Assembly: GCA_027924585.1 (NCBI GenBank)
Contig: BSBM01001719.1
Span: 33,306,001-33,370,000, forward strand
Length of the DNA stretch: 64,000 nt
Direction: 5' to 3'
Source of the DNA: Larix kaempferi
Taxonomy: Eukaryota; Streptophyta; Pinopsida; Pinales; Pinaceae
Positions 30,501 to 42,470 of the stretch are shown here, piece by piece. How positions within the stretch are numbered: position 1 is the stretch's first letter; the number at the start of each line of letters is the position of its first letter. The position numbers were made by a program, and so were the translations under genes. The notes under the pieces were generated by a model. It was given only the letters and a program-made list of their open reading frames with translations. It had not been told where the DNA came from and ran no database searches.

Positions 30501-30838
30501 AAGGACAAGAAGAAGCACGCCAAGCAAAGGATCAAAAGAAGAAAGAAGAAGAAGAAAAACAATAGGAGGAAGCTTAATCCAAAACTAGTGTGGCACAAAG
30601 CATTGAAATGGAAACAATTGATATAGTTACAGGAACTACACTTAGAAGCAAAGATTTCCCATTGAACGAATTGGGATTGGGATTATATACTCTCTTCAAA
30701 GAAGAATTGTATCTCAACTTAGTTCTTTTGTCTTTAATTGACAAAAAAATCAAATTGTCAAAAGAACCCACAAAAAGTTAAAATTGTCATCCCAACCAGA
30801 GATGGAGGTAACATTTAAAACAATTATGTTTATAGGCA
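30501..30838. other. Unassigned DNA
   Basis: A short frame on the plus strand (30590-30781) has no recognised domain. The left part is A/G-rich (30500-30560). Confidence 0.25.
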
Positions 30839-31240
30839 TTGATTGAGAACCTGCATTCAGAAAATGTTGCGAGCGCAATGCTCACTAAATTTAATATACA
30901 AAATCTTAGCAATGGTTTGGCCAAATCACTAAGAAAAATCAGCCTCCTAGAAGATGAAATCCTAGAAGCGCAGAGAGGAGCGGTAACCCTTCATCATGAA
31001 TATGATGTGTTAAAAGCAGAGAAAGAGGCACTAGTAGTAGAAGTATAAAGTATAAGATTGGAGAAATGAAATTTAAGAGAATTCCATACATGCACTGCTT
31101 TCCTACAACGAGAGTTGTTCAATATACATAATCAAGTATCAGAACAGGCACATGAATTATAGAACTTGACAAAAAGATTAAAAATTGTGTTAGAAAAGAT
31201 CATGGAGATGTCTGCTCGCCAATGTCAAATTAAAATTTGA
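30839..31240 (+). pseudogene. Coiled-coil coding relic
   Basis: The plus frame LIENLHSENVASAMLTKFNIQNLSNGLAKSLRKISLLEDEILEAQRGAVTL... continues past a stop at 31046-31048 as SIRLEK...LREFHTCTAFLQRELFNIHNQVSEQAHEL and LTKRLKIVLEKIMEMSARQCQIKI. Heptad-like Leu/Ile spacing and the Glu/Lys content indicate a long coiled coil over at least 120 residues. The family is unknown. Such segments occur in gag-like or accessory proteins of large plant Gypsy elements, but nothing nearby proves that. Three stops make it a pseudogene. Confidence 0.4.
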
Positions 31241-31880
31241 TTGATTAGTATCATGGCATCAACAAGAAATAGAAATGCATTTGAGTCTCCCTAGGATAAC
31301 TTAGCAAGAAATTTAGTGAGGCTATGTTGTCATTGCTAGTTGCAAGAAAGTTGGTTGACCCTTACAAAATGAATTAACTATGTCATTGGACAGATGCGGA
31401 TGTATGAACTAGGGGAATGTGAAGGTAATGGAGAGGTGTATAATTCCATCATTAGGCACAATTAACAACCCCATGCCAAATAAATAAAGGAAAACTACAT
31501 TGGAAAGGATAAAAAATAGCATTCATGTAATTATCATAAATATTGTACAAGTCACCTACACGGCATTAAAAGATCATGTTTCAGCCCTTGCACAAGAAGT
31601 GCACATGATGACCTCATGCAACACATATGTCATCAGAGGATTACCTACGCTAAATGAAGAATTTATAGGGCATGAAGTTTCAATGGATCTCCTTAGGCCC
31701 CAACATCTTAACATTATCGCATATCACTTCAAACTATGGGATACCTTTATCAGGGAAAATTTTAAGACCCCCCCTAAATTTCTATGTAGAATACATGGGT
31801 GAATCCCCATGATATATAGGAAAATATCAAGGCTATTTTATCAATATTATATTATGTATATATAATGTTTTGGCAAGTCT
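31241..31880 (+). other. Unassigned, weak coding signal
   Basis: A 100-residue frame at 31500-31802 (HVIIINIVQVTYTALKDHVSALAQEVHMM...) may continue the relic upstream. It holds no motif I know. Confidence 0.25.
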
Positions 31881-32050
31881 CTCATTGAATTACATAATCT
31901 TGGAAAATATTTTACTAAATTATAAAACCTTGTAAAATCTTGGTGAATCTTTCACTAAATTATAAAACCTTGTAAAGTCTTGGCGAATCTTTTACTAGAT
32001 TATAAAATCTTGTGAAGACTTGGTGAAATTTTCAATAAATTATAAAACCA
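31881..32050. repeat. 40-bp tandem repeat, about four units
   Basis: tataaaacct tgtaaa(a/g)tcttgg starts at 31921, 31961, 32001 and, partly, 32041. A diverged first unit (cataatcttgg) lies at about 31890. Confidence 0.85.
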
Positions 32051-33680
32051 TATATAGTAATAAGAAAATATACACAAAAAAATACTAAATAGGATATAAA
32101 TATTAATAAACCATCACATAACAAGCCCTCTTTTGGTGGTAGTTTGGCACCTCACGCTAACTATCGCAATACATATAAATTTACCATACTCTAGGAATAT
32201 TCTTGGAAAACAACAATGAAATTTTTCATCACCATGACAAATAGAATCAATGTTAATGTGAGGGCCCCCAACACCTCATTTATGCACACACCTTACCAAA
32301 TATCCTTTTAAGAGAGTAATACCAATGCATATAGGTATGTTTTTAACGAATCACAAGTCTGGGAGAATCTTCCCAAGAAACTAACAACTTGACTTATGTA
32401 TCTTAATTCATCCCAAGACGTCCCTACAACATACTGAATTTAGGAAGAGCCATCCAAATAACGTACAATATCATCAATTCTAACATAGCATCATATACAC
32501 CTTTCTACGTGGCAACCAAAAAAACAGAGTTAAGCATTTCATACCTTCTCTGATGCTTCACATATCCAATTTTCCAGCTCCGTAAATATATATTTAATGT
32601 ATCCCCCATTACTAAAAGAGCAACATTCATGTTGCAATAGTAGGCTAACCAATCGCAAAATACAATGTCATACCTACAAAAATCCTTTGAGAACCATAAA
32701 ATTCAATAAAAAAACAAGAAACATGTCATAACACTTGACAACGCCCAAATAACATGTCATGTCATTGTCTTTGCTATAACATGTCATGTCATAGCAAAGA
32801 CAATGGGATTCCAGGTTGCCCCACCCATGGCCTGTCCTAGAAATCAGAACACAAACACAAGTAGAAACACAATGGAAATGATTATAAACAATGGCATGGC
32901 CCCTACACACCAAAATACATGACTATGAATGAAGTCCTATCCCACAGGCATGATTCCCCAAACACCTAAAGAAATTTTATTGCCACATCATCGATTGCGA
33001 GCTTCACAATCCCCATGTTTCTTGAGAAAACGTTTGATCGAAGGCGATGGGAATTAGAACTCTACTAGATGCAAATAGGTCTCTATAAGACCCGATAGTA
33101 AATATCAACTGCCCTTCTCATGTGAACATTAACCAACTTGCAAAATGAGATTCAACCCATAAAATTTGGACAAATATAACTCTTACTTCAATTTCCATGA
33201 TCGATAGAAGGAGAAAGATCCCCTAGCAACTGCCATTTCTGGAAATTGAGGGTGAATGGGAGCCGCCTAGCGATTTCCATGGGAGAACAAAGGTTTAAAT
33301 CGATTCTTAGAGGGGTGAAATTGTTTTGTCTTACCTCCCCTTTTTAAATTCGATGGGTCTAACCTTCTATTCATGAAAAATAAATAAATAAAAGTGGGCT
33401 AATCATACCCAAGGGTGTTTAATAAAAAATTATCCCATTAAAAATTTAAAACCCATAAATTTAGTCCATGGGATTAGATTAGACCCTAAAATTTTCCATG
33501 ACCTTTATGAAGTCAAAACACGTTAGTTTCCCCTAAAGATGATGTAGTGTATTAAATTTTAATTCTGCTCTTTCTATTTATTTTTTGAGCAAAACTTATG
33601 TAAGTCAAATTTTTAACAAAGAAGGCTAAAGGTTATAATTGACTAGGGAAGTTAAAGAGTTTCATGGAGGTTACTTTTGC
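32051..33680. other. Unassigned DNA with one hairpin
   Basis: No gene or transposon domain is recognised on either strand. A perfect 15-bp inverted repeat lies at 32763-32777 and 32791-32805. Confidence 0.3.
32763..32805. repeat. Perfect 15-bp hairpin
   Basis: cattgtctttgctat and its exact reverse complement atagcaaagacaatg are separated by 13 bases (aacatgtcatgtc). The loop repeats a motif present just upstream. Confidence 0.8.
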
Positions 33681-35200
33681 AAGTGCTATAAATAAAAAGA
33701 GGGGGACTTTTCTGTAAAGAAATGTTTCTTATTTTAGGAGAAGGAGAATCCATTGGTTTCCCTTTGGTGCAGGAATACTCTATCATGTTGATAATTTGTG
33801 TTGAATTGTTTAATGCTTTTATCGTATGTATATATGGAATAAGATGCTCTAGAATTCTACAATGACTATTCTAAACAATTTTTCTTCCTTGCTTCATATA
33901 TTATTATTGTTTAGAGTTTGATTTCCATGAGTAGCGTAATCAAAATAGTATAGATATTGGACTATTTTAATATTCATACTTCATTATTTTTAATTGCTTA
34001 TATGTTTCTTTAAACAACTGTTTGGATTCAGAATATGGATAATTAGTTGTTATTTCGTTTCTCACCTTATTAATTTTTGCTCCTAGCTAGGATATGATAG
34101 AGTAGTTAGCAATCTGCATTTAGGATAAATCATTATGCATTTCATCTCAATAATAAACCCTAAATGATGGACCAGGATGTAACCAGTAAAACCCCAAAAC
34201 CATTAACGATAGTTAGGCCAGAATATGGATGGGTTCCCTATTCCAAATAGTTTAAGGTCTAATTGGGACTTTCTGTTGGGGAGAACCCCTTGCTATCGAC
34301 GCTAGGAAATTTTCGAGCGTCAACCATTTTTGTCACTATAAGGAGGTCTTCCAGTGTATTCCTGGGAGAGGAAGTCCTCTTCCACGCGAATATTTTTCCG
34401 GGACCCCACCCAAATATAATTAGCCTAAGACTTCAGCCACCCAAGGGGTTGGTCTCAAACAAGATATCGATCTTGAATATAGCGCTCTTGAATTAGAACA
34501 ACCTAAATCGTCTCCTAAGCATATTTTATCTATCTCTCATCAATAAGTTAACACTTTTCGATGATACACTAGGTCATATGTGAAGTGGACCGACTAGCTA
34601 CCTATATCTCCCTTACTACCCAAATGTTTTCCCCTTGGAAAAGGATTATACAAATTGAGGAGTCAATGTTGGTAGATTTGATAGAAGATTTGGTGGATTT
34701 AACATTGTAAGAAATCCTAGACTGCTTAAATCAGTTTGATCCTTTGCCTCCCAAAACAAATCATCCTCATCATATCCCTTCTCCTAAAGGGTCACTCCCC
34801 ATATCAACATTATGGATCATAACCCAAGTACCATCTTGGAGATCGTAGGGTGCCTTAAATATCACATGTAATCTCCATGATTTACGCAAGCACCCTGAGC
34901 ACATGCTCCTGAAGTTCAATCCTGACAGTGCACTCCAAAGGACCACATTAAGAGTTTTCTTAACAACAAAAATCAAATGAATATGAAGAAGACTCAAAAG
35001 AAACCACCTTGTTACTATGGGATTGGGCTCCAAGTTTGGAGGAAGAAAGTGAAGACAATTCTAATCCAGTTGAAATTCATAATATGCAGATAACCCCATG
35101 AAATTATGCTCTCTGAAGCAAAGGGCATGCAAATAACAATACCCCGCCCTCTAAGGATGTTGCAAACACTAAGAAATATAATTCCTTTGGGGTATGTCAA
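33681..35200 (+). other. Possible LTR and leader of the Tat-like Gypsy relic
   Basis: CTATAAATAAAAAGAGGGGG near 33688 has the look of an LTR core promoter. The position upstream of the gag/protease relic on the same strand would suit a 5' LTR. No second copy and no clear primer site were found, so this is an inference. 34263-35200 has no recognisable domain. Confidence 0.25.
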
Positions 35201-35607
35201 ATGAAAGCAACCCATGGTAAAAGCAATTCAAACAACAATCAGCCTCAGAAGACCATTAGGATTGCTCAGACTCATAAGGCTAGTACTGCACCTCAACAAA
35301 AAATGGTGCCTCTTGTGAATAATAAAGCCTCAACTCACCTACTTGAAACAACTAGCACTTCGGGAAAAAAATATGTTATTCAAGGTATGGAGTATAATGT
35401 GATTGAATATTTCAAGAAGAGAAGAGCCATAATTTCACTTTTCGAATTGTGCAATATCCCCAACAGAGGAAATTATTGATGGAGGCTTTTGACATGACCT
35501 CTAATTTACATACCACTACAACTAAGAGTAAAGGGGATAAATATGTTGGTTCTGAACAAGGTAAGGAAATCAATGAAGCCAGTATCAGAGGTAAGTCTAA
35601 ATCCTAG
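35201..35607 (+). pseudogene. Tat-like Gypsy gag C-terminal relic
   Basis: The frame 35201-35479 ends YVIQGMEYNVIEYFKKRRAIISLFELCNIPN. Its VIEYFKK.RA.ISLFEL pattern precedes the protease in large plant Gypsy (Tat/Ogre-like) polyproteins. The Gln/Asn-rich start looks like a gag tail. The link to the protease at 35608 is broken by stops. Confidence 0.5.
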
Positions 35608-36111
35608 ATGCCACCTTTTCTTTTGACCTTTGCAATCTATAATTACAATGTGCACAACTATTTGGTTGATTCTGGGTATTATTCTAGTGTAATTCCTTAC
35701 TCAATATGCAAAAATATTAATGGAAGGCCAACCCCTTTCCCTTTCCAGATTAAACAACTTGATAGATTTGATGTAAAAGTAATCGAGGAATTGAAAAATG
35801 TTCTGATTATATTGGCAACAAATCCTAGAGTTTGTCAGTTTATTACCAGTGTTGTAGTAGACACCCTTGAGGCTTATGGGTTATTGCTCAGTAGAGATTG
35901 GTCTAGTAAATTGCAAGGATATTTTTCCACTAACCGGTCTCACTTGTGGTTATGGTATAAGAATAAGCTAAATCATATTCGAGTGGACATAGATGCACAT
36001 ATGAAGAACATTTTCATGGAGTTGGAAGGGCATAATGAACCTACAAATTTTACTCAGCCCATCTACAAATTTTACTCAGCCCATCCTTGGGAATTATTTC
36101 TTGAAAATTGA
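35608..36111 (+). pseudogene. Tat-like Gypsy protease
   Basis: Frame starts MPPFLLTFAIYNYNVHNYLVDSG. The aspartic protease motif Asp-Ser-Gly lies at residues 21-23, followed by YYSSVIPYSICKNI (usually GASSNVMP-like). LSRDWSSKLQGYFSTNRSHLWL then marks the C-terminal part of the domain. The third motif residue is Tyr rather than Ala, which suggests loss of activity. The last 30 codons duplicate PIYKFYSAHPW-like sequence (acaaattttactcagccca twice, 36040-36085). It is one frame for 167 codons. No start signal is implied, since it is part of a polyprotein. Confidence 0.7.
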
Positions 36112-36239
36112 ATTAGGTTGTTATCATGTTGAAGAAGCAATTCCCAGAACTAACACACATCTGAGATCCTTCAATTATTTTGGACTAATGAGACTTATTT
36201 CAATATAGTAGGTTTAGATGATAGTTTATATTATAACAT

Positions 36240-36735
36240 TAGTTTAGATACTGAGTTTTGGAATTTGTACTTCAATGGATCTAAAACGTAGGAAAGTGCA
36301 TGCGCCGGTTGTCTCCTTGTTGACACTCAACGATGCAAAACTTACCATTTCTATAGGTTAGAATTTGAGTGTACCAATAACATGATTGAATATGAGGTTG
36401 TTTTCCAAGGCCTTAAAAAATCCATTGACCTTCAAGTAAAAAAATTAAAAGTTTTTGGTGTTTGAAATTGTTGTTAGACAGATAAGAAACACTATACATT
36501 GTATGTCTCCACACTTGAAAGGTTACCAGGAAGAGGTTTGGAATTTAATTTCAAAATATGAATCTTTTAATATTAATGATATAACTTGTTCTATGAATGT
36601 TGCAGTTTATCTTTTAGCTAACATTGCTTCTCATTTAGTTCCTTTAAATGACAAGTTTTCCATTGAACTTAAGTTCATGCCATCTATCCCAAACAATGTG
36701 ACCAGTTGGATAGTATTTAATGATGATCAATAGAT
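36240..36735 (+). pseudogene. RNase H (archaeal/RVT_3 type) placed before reverse transcriptase
   Basis: The translation reads EFWNLYFNGSKT, AGCLLVDTQRCKTYHFY, LEFECTNNMIEYEVVFQGLKKSIDLQVKKLKVFG. After a small deletion near 36462 it continues EIVVRQIRNTIHCMSPHLKGYQEEVWNLISKYESFNIN, YLLANIAS, FSIELKFMPSIPNNVTSW. This matches the plant RVT_3-type RNase H pattern (W.LYFDGS, TNN.AEYEALL.GL, GDSE.VV.Q). The first Asp reads Asn (FNGS), the Glu of IEYE is kept, and the last Asp is lost (VAVYLLA), so it is inactive. It lies between protease and reverse transcriptase instead of after it. Confidence 0.75.
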
Positions 36736-37735
36736 TGTTGATTTCCTCACGAGTGAGAATACATTCAAACATTCTACTATTGACATCGAGGAACATGAGG
36801 ACAATTTATAAAAGTACACAGAAGGTGGTAAACATGCCAAAAAGAATTTTATACCCAAAGGAGTCCTTGCACTGGAGAAAATATTTGATCTACAAGATAA
36901 ATTCAGAAGACCACTTAATGTCAATACAAATAGCTCTTCCGTGTAGTATGAACTAGTGAATCTTGTCACCCCAGAAGAGAAAAAGAATGTAAATTTAGGC
37001 TCTTGATGTACCTCAAAAGAGAGGTGAAGGTTCATTCAATTGTTTAAGCAACACAAGGATGCTTTCACATGGACCTATGATGATTTGAAAACATAAGATC
37101 ACCCAAACTATATAACACATTGTTCCACTTCCTTTGAAAGCAAGTGTCAAATCATTCCAACAAAAACTTAGAAATGTACACCCAAATCTAGAAACACTGA
37201 TTCAAAAGGAGTTGAAAATTTTACTAGATGCTAGGATTATGTTTAAAGTTCGACACTCCAAACGGGTTGCTAATCTAGTTCCAATACGAAATAAGTCAAG
37301 AGAAATCATGTTATGTATAGACTTTAGGAATTTTAACCGAGCATTTGACAAATATAACTACCCTTCTCCTCCTATGGAACAGATTCTGCAACTCGTCTTT
37401 GATTCTGATATGTTTTCCTTGTTAGACGGGTTTTTTGGTTACAACCAAGTTTTAGTGGTTGAGGATGATTGCCTAAAAAACACTTTTAGGACTAAGTGGG
37501 GCACTTTTGATTTCCATAGAATGCATTTTGGTCTTGTAAACGTAAGAGCCACATTTCAATGGGACATGGATACAACATTCTGAGAATTGATTGGACACAA
37601 TGTTGTCGTTTATCTAGATGATGTCACAGTTTTCTCCAAATACAAGGATGACCACTTTATCATCTAAAAAAAAAATTCAAAATATGCAAGAAGTATGGGA
37701 TATCATTGAACCATTAACATCAATATTTATCAGTG
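36736..37735 (+). pseudogene. Tat-like Gypsy reverse transcriptase
   Basis: After a linker (PLNVNTNSSSV, NLGS, LFKQHKDAFTWTYDDL) the frame 37134-37583 carries the RT: EKLRNVHPNLETLIQ-like, VANLVPIRNKSREIMLCIDFRNFNRAF, YPSPPMEQIL, FSLLDGFFGYNQV and TFRTKWGTFDFHRMHFGLV. A TGA at 37581-37583 is followed in frame by GHNVVVYLDDVTVFSK, with catalytic YLDD at 37611-37622, and KICKKYGISLN. Similarity stops at about 37735 where Sirevirus-like sequence begins. The first palm Asp (CIDFRN) and YLDD are kept. It would copy element RNA, but it is truncated and has stops. Confidence 0.8.
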
Positions 37736-37746
37736 CTTGGATCTTC

Positions 37747-40005
37747 TCAGGTGTTAATAAATCTGGGTTGAGGTGGAGTAAACTCAAGTAGCTTGTACTT
37801 CTTCAATCTTTGAAACAACAAAGCCACTTTTTCTTTGTTCCTTCTAAGACTGAGAATGAAATGCTCCTCTTTAGTCATGAGCTTTATCCTCAAATTATTT
37901 TCCCTACGAATTCCTCTAACAATCCTTCCAGTTTCTTTCCGCATCTCTACTTCAATCTTGACCATTAATACAGTCTCTCCCACAACCAGATATATCCTTG
38001 TGAGTGAGCATTGTTATGAGTAAATTTGCGAGATTTAAGAGAAGATATGAAATACTCCTAGCTCTTCATCAGTAGGATTAGAGAATTATTCATTAGTCTC
38101 AATTTCATCACTCTTTTCATGAGCCATTGTACATTCTTCTGATATATTTCCATCCTTGTGATTATCATATTTTGTTTTATGCCAGTCACTAATCACGTGT
38201 TCATCATTGCATTATTTTCTCCTACAAACCTTTTTCTTAGAAGAATATTTTAAACTTCTACAATCTCAAGCTTTGCGACCAGTCTTATTGTAGTTCCATC
38301 ATTTTATAATATATTGGGCATACCTATATATTCTACTAGTGTAAAAATCGCAATTCAAGTCTTTGTGTTCATAATCATTACAAGAGTAATAGTACCCATA
38401 GAATGATGTTTCATACTTGGTTTTATAATTCTAATATGAAGATGTATACTTTTTTAACTTGTTTTGGGATAAAATGTATATCTTTCTTTTATATTTAGAT
38501 TCACCAACTTGTCTTCTTCCTTCATTATATTTATGTGAGGAAAATGGATGTGCTTCATCTGAGTTTCCTTCAGTTTTAGCTTGAGGATATTTAATAATCT
38601 CATCAATATCAATCTCTTCTTTCTTATTTCTTCTTTCTTCTTTCTTTGTCTTCAATTCTTCAGTTAACTTTCTTTCTTCAACACAATTAATCTTCAATTG
38701 TTTCCCTAAGCCATCATTGTCTTCTTGAACCTCTTGTAGCCGATCAATTAGCTTTGATTTTCTTCCCTTCATTTTGCAAGTGCTTCTTCTAGATTGTTAA
38801 TCTTTCTTGCTTGATCATTGCTAGAAATTTCCTTTCTTTGACTGGTTTCCTCTTCTTCCTTTAATTTATTATTCAAGCATTTAATTTTATTTTCTTGTTT
38901 CTTGACAAGTTTTCTGAGATCGTGAATTTCTTCAAGGGCTAACTCTAATTCAACTTCTAAATCAACTATTGTTTCTTCTTCATCCTCTCTTTCTTCCTCT
39001 GTGTTGTCCTTGATTGTAGATTGCTTCACGTATTCTATAGCTAGGAATAAGATTTCATTTCTTCCTTCATCTACACTATCGTCTTCTTCATTATCATCAT
39101 CTGAAGATTCTTCCCACGTCTTGGTGTAGAAGCTTTCCCTTTTGGGATGGGATTCCTTATAATAATTCCTTTTTGGCTTGTGCTCAAACATCTCATTAAG
39201 AGGACACTTAGCTGCAAAATGTCCAATATTTCCACACTTAAAACGCTTCAAAGGTAGTTTGTCTTTGTACTTGTTCCTCATTTTAGCTTCCTCACGAAAT
39301 TGGCCATTTCTTCATCAAATTCTTCACTTGAATGTGAAGAAGAAAATAAGGGGTTTTCTCCTTATTACTTGCCTTAAATGTTTCTTCCTTAGGATCCAGA
39401 TCCTCAATTCTCATTTCATAAGCTATGAGAATTCCATGCAACTCATCCATTGTCATTTTCTTTAAATTCCTCATTTCTTCTATGGAACACACTTTGGGAT
39501 TGAATCTCATTGGAAAGGTCCTTAATACCTTTTGGACTATTACCTTTTCATCAACCTCTTCACCAAGTCCTCTAATTGTATTTACTACCTCATCAACTCT
39601 TTGAAAGTATGTTGCAATGGTTTCTTCCTCCATCATTTTTAAGGCTTCAAACTTGCTTCTAAATGTTTGCAATTTTGTTCCTTGAATATTTGCATCTCCT
39701 TGATAAATATTTATAAGTTTATCCCACATTTCTTTTGTGGTTTTACAGTGCATTACTTTCACAAATTATGTTTGTTCTAGCCCAATCATAACTACATTCA
39801 TTACTCTTTCATTTTGTTCATTTTCCTTCTTCCCCACTTGATCTTCTGGTGGATCTTTTGGTTATTTGTAGCCATTAACTACACTTCTCCATACATCAAA
39901 TCATAATGCCATCAAGTAGGTTTTCATTATTTTACTCCAAAAGGAATAATTTGTCCCATCAAATAATGGAGCCTTATTTGTAGAGAATCCTTCACCATTA
40001 GCCAT
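37747..40005 (-). pseudogene. Sirevirus-like Copia gag
   Basis: The minus strand starts MANGEGFSTNKAPLFDGTNY at 40005. The UBN2 core (39762-39292) reads CKTTKEMWDKLINIYQGDANI, FEALKMMEEETIATYFQRV, VLRTFPMRFN and MTMDELHGILIAYEMRI. A knuckle follows with its first Cys replaced (RFKCGNIGHFAAKC, near 39240-39195). The tail is a long acidic, Glu/Lys-rich coiled coil (39100-38430). The length and the coiled tail are typical of Sirevirus gag. Four or more stops separate the pieces, so it is not translated whole. No protease, integrase or RT follows: the sequence abuts the Tat-like RT at about 37740. Confidence 0.8.
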
Positions 40006-40055
40006 GTGTGTTCTATAATATCTCCTTCAAATTGGTTAGACTGGTATGAAGGCCT

Positions 40056-40067
40056 GCTCCGATACCA
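40056..40067 (-). other. Primer-binding site of Sirevirus-like element
   Basis: The minus strand reads TGGTATCGGAGC two bases after the LTR end (one change from the tRNA-Met complement TGGTATCAGAGC), followed by AGGCC. Confidence 0.8.
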
Positions 40068-40069
40068 AT

Positions 40070-41100
40070 TGTAGAACACACCAGGGACACTGAGAGGGGG
40101 CGGTGAATCAGTGTCCTACACTTATTTACTTGTTCTTAATGATTGTTGCTTTCATCAATCACGTTCATCAACATTAATCAACAATCATTAACATTTAGTG
40201 CACTCAAAAAATTGTACACAAGTAGGCACAAGATATAGAAATGTAGTAATATAAACTTGTACACTCAATAGATTACATCTAGTTTCTGAACATCTTAGTC
40301 TTCTTGGATAGCCACGATAAGTGGTAATATTTGAATGTATTCTCCCCTCTTCTTAGCCTCTAATTATGGTAAATCACCATTAATATTCTCCCATGAATAG
40401 TAGTTCCCTACTGCTTATTCTTCTTAGCCCACTAGCAATGATTTCTCACTACTTACACTTTTTAGCCTACAAACAATGATTTCTCACTGCTTAATTTCTC
40501 AACCCACGAACAGTGTTGCCCACGAGAGATGTCTTCCTCATTGTTTAGCTTCTGCCATGAATATCTTATGCTCACAATATCTCTTCTTCAACCCTTCATT
40601 CACAAAATAGTTTTTTTTTTTTGTAATAGAGATAAGAGATCAAAAAAATATTATCTAGCTCCTCTTCTTTCCTTGGACCAACAAGTAGTTAATCTCTCCA
40701 CCTTCTTTATTGTTGTACCTTCGCTTCCTGCTATCCCCAACTTTTCAATTTAATATATTTTACATTTTTCACCTTCCCACTCCCCAAAAATGAAGTGTGA
40801 CATTTTCTTATTTATACATATCCACCTTTGTTATAATTTTACATTAAAGCTGACATTTACTTTTATAAAATATCTTGGTGTGGTCAACCTAACATTATAA
40901 TAATAACTTTACTTTTTACAAACATTCTTTTGTATGGCCATCATAAGGGTTTTATTATTCAATAAGTTATTTCAACACTTCTTTGAAATTTTACATCGTT
41001 ACAAGATTTACCGTCTCCAAATCTGATCATGTTCTTTAATCATTCCTTATTATGCTCTTATCACTTGGTTCTTTGACATCAATGAAAACTATTGTCAACA
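40070..41100 (-). repeat. Sirevirus-like LTR, about 1.03 kb
   Basis: On the minus strand it runs from TGTTGACAATAG (41100) to ...GTGTTCTACA (40070), with TG...CA ends. It is flanked by a primer site on its downstream side and by a polypurine tract on its upstream side. The GATTCACCGCCCCCTCTCAG phrase just before its end matches the end of the LTR at 59556-60594. A single copy serves both flanking internal regions. Confidence 0.75.
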
Positions 41101-41114
41101 ATCCCACCCTTTGG
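41101..41114 (-). other. Polypurine tract upstream of the single LTR
   Basis: The minus strand reads CCAAAGGGTGGGAT just before the LTR TG. Upstream are further GGGGGAG- and GGAGGAG-type tracts near 41145, 41165 and 41290, each near a ttgatgt phrase, the multi-PPT signature of Sireviruses. Confidence 0.65.
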
Positions 41115-42470
41115 TATTGATGTCAATACCAAATAAAACAAGCTCCCCCTGAGTGTGATCTCCTCCTTTGATGTTGATCATATTTGAATTGAACATCTAA
41201 TTCTCTACTTTTGACTTTCCTTAATCAACTTCGTGTGACTCCCCTTACTTCTAGATCATCTTGATCTTCTTTGTTTTGCTACTCAATTCTCCCCCTTTAA
41301 CATCAATGGAAAAGGTTAGGAAATCTCCCACTGGACTCATGCTTCTTCTGTTACTTCATTCTGTCTTATGCTTACTCCCTCTATCAATGAATCTCAAGCT
41401 ATTTAAAAAATGTTGATTGCATTGTTCCTCAACTTCTCTTGGACTTATAGTACAAGATAGTTTAGTCCTTTGTATTTATCCAACTCCATATCATTATTAT
41501 TTGCACCATAGAGATTGAAACTAAGAGCATAGTCACCAGGATTCAAAAGATGGTACAGATGAGTTTCCACATTAAAGAAATTGTGTCAATCTTTCCAAAG
41601 TCTAAAACACGAGCTATATGTTCCTTTTTCAATGAATATTTTATGCACAAAACAAAGGGGACCCAATTTTCCCAAGCTCGTTGCAACCTTTGAAGGGAGG
41701 AAAATCAAATCTTTATTGCAAATAGGGAAAATTTGAACAAAGAAAGTGTATATAGAATTGCATGTATTGCTCTTTAATCATGAGGTACACAATATTTATC
41801 TTTGTGATGTCTGCCATACTTAATTGTTATCAACTATCTTGTCTCAACTTACTCGAATATTTTCTATGAAGTGGATGGTGCAGCTAAAACCGATCCTTTG
41901 CAAACAAATACTTTGAATTACTACCAACCCCGGAACTGTTTATTTTCATATGAAAGCATCAATTTCCCACTAATTCTTCCTTGTTGAGCGTATGTCTGTG
42001 GCTACATTCATTCTTTTCCCGACTACATCAGAACATCTTCATTCAATCCACTCAGTTTGTCGGTGGTTATCTTCCGCTCTCATGTGTCAATGGGTTTGAG
42101 CATTAGGGTTTTGTGCAGGTAGCCAAGTCACTCCTGCCTTCTCCAACGATTTTTTCAATATATGCCAACAGTCAACAATCAATGTTTGGCAGTCATCTAT
42201 AAGATAATTTCACCAACGGTCGACAAATATCAACAATCACCTCCAAGTAATTTTATCACAAGGGCTTGTATTTTTCATTGACCTTTGAATTGCTCCAAAA
42301 TCTTCTTCAATGTATATCACATGCAGCATTCCTTGCTTGCCAAAATATAAACAACTAGATTTTTCCCACACTTCAAGCCATGAGAACACTATTTATTATA
42401 TAACATTTTCACGTGATTTTAATTCATGTCCATCGTTGTTCATAGATGTTCTGTAATCATAGACAGTCGC
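41115..42470 (-). mobile_element. 3' internal non-coding region of a Sirevirus-like element
   Basis: Repeated ctccccct / tttgatgtt-type blocks (41145-41310) lie next to the polypurine tract. Further right there is no coding frame: pol motifs are absent to 42470. This is the 3' end of an element whose LTR is the same copy that begins the gag-bearing element on the left. Confidence 0.5.
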
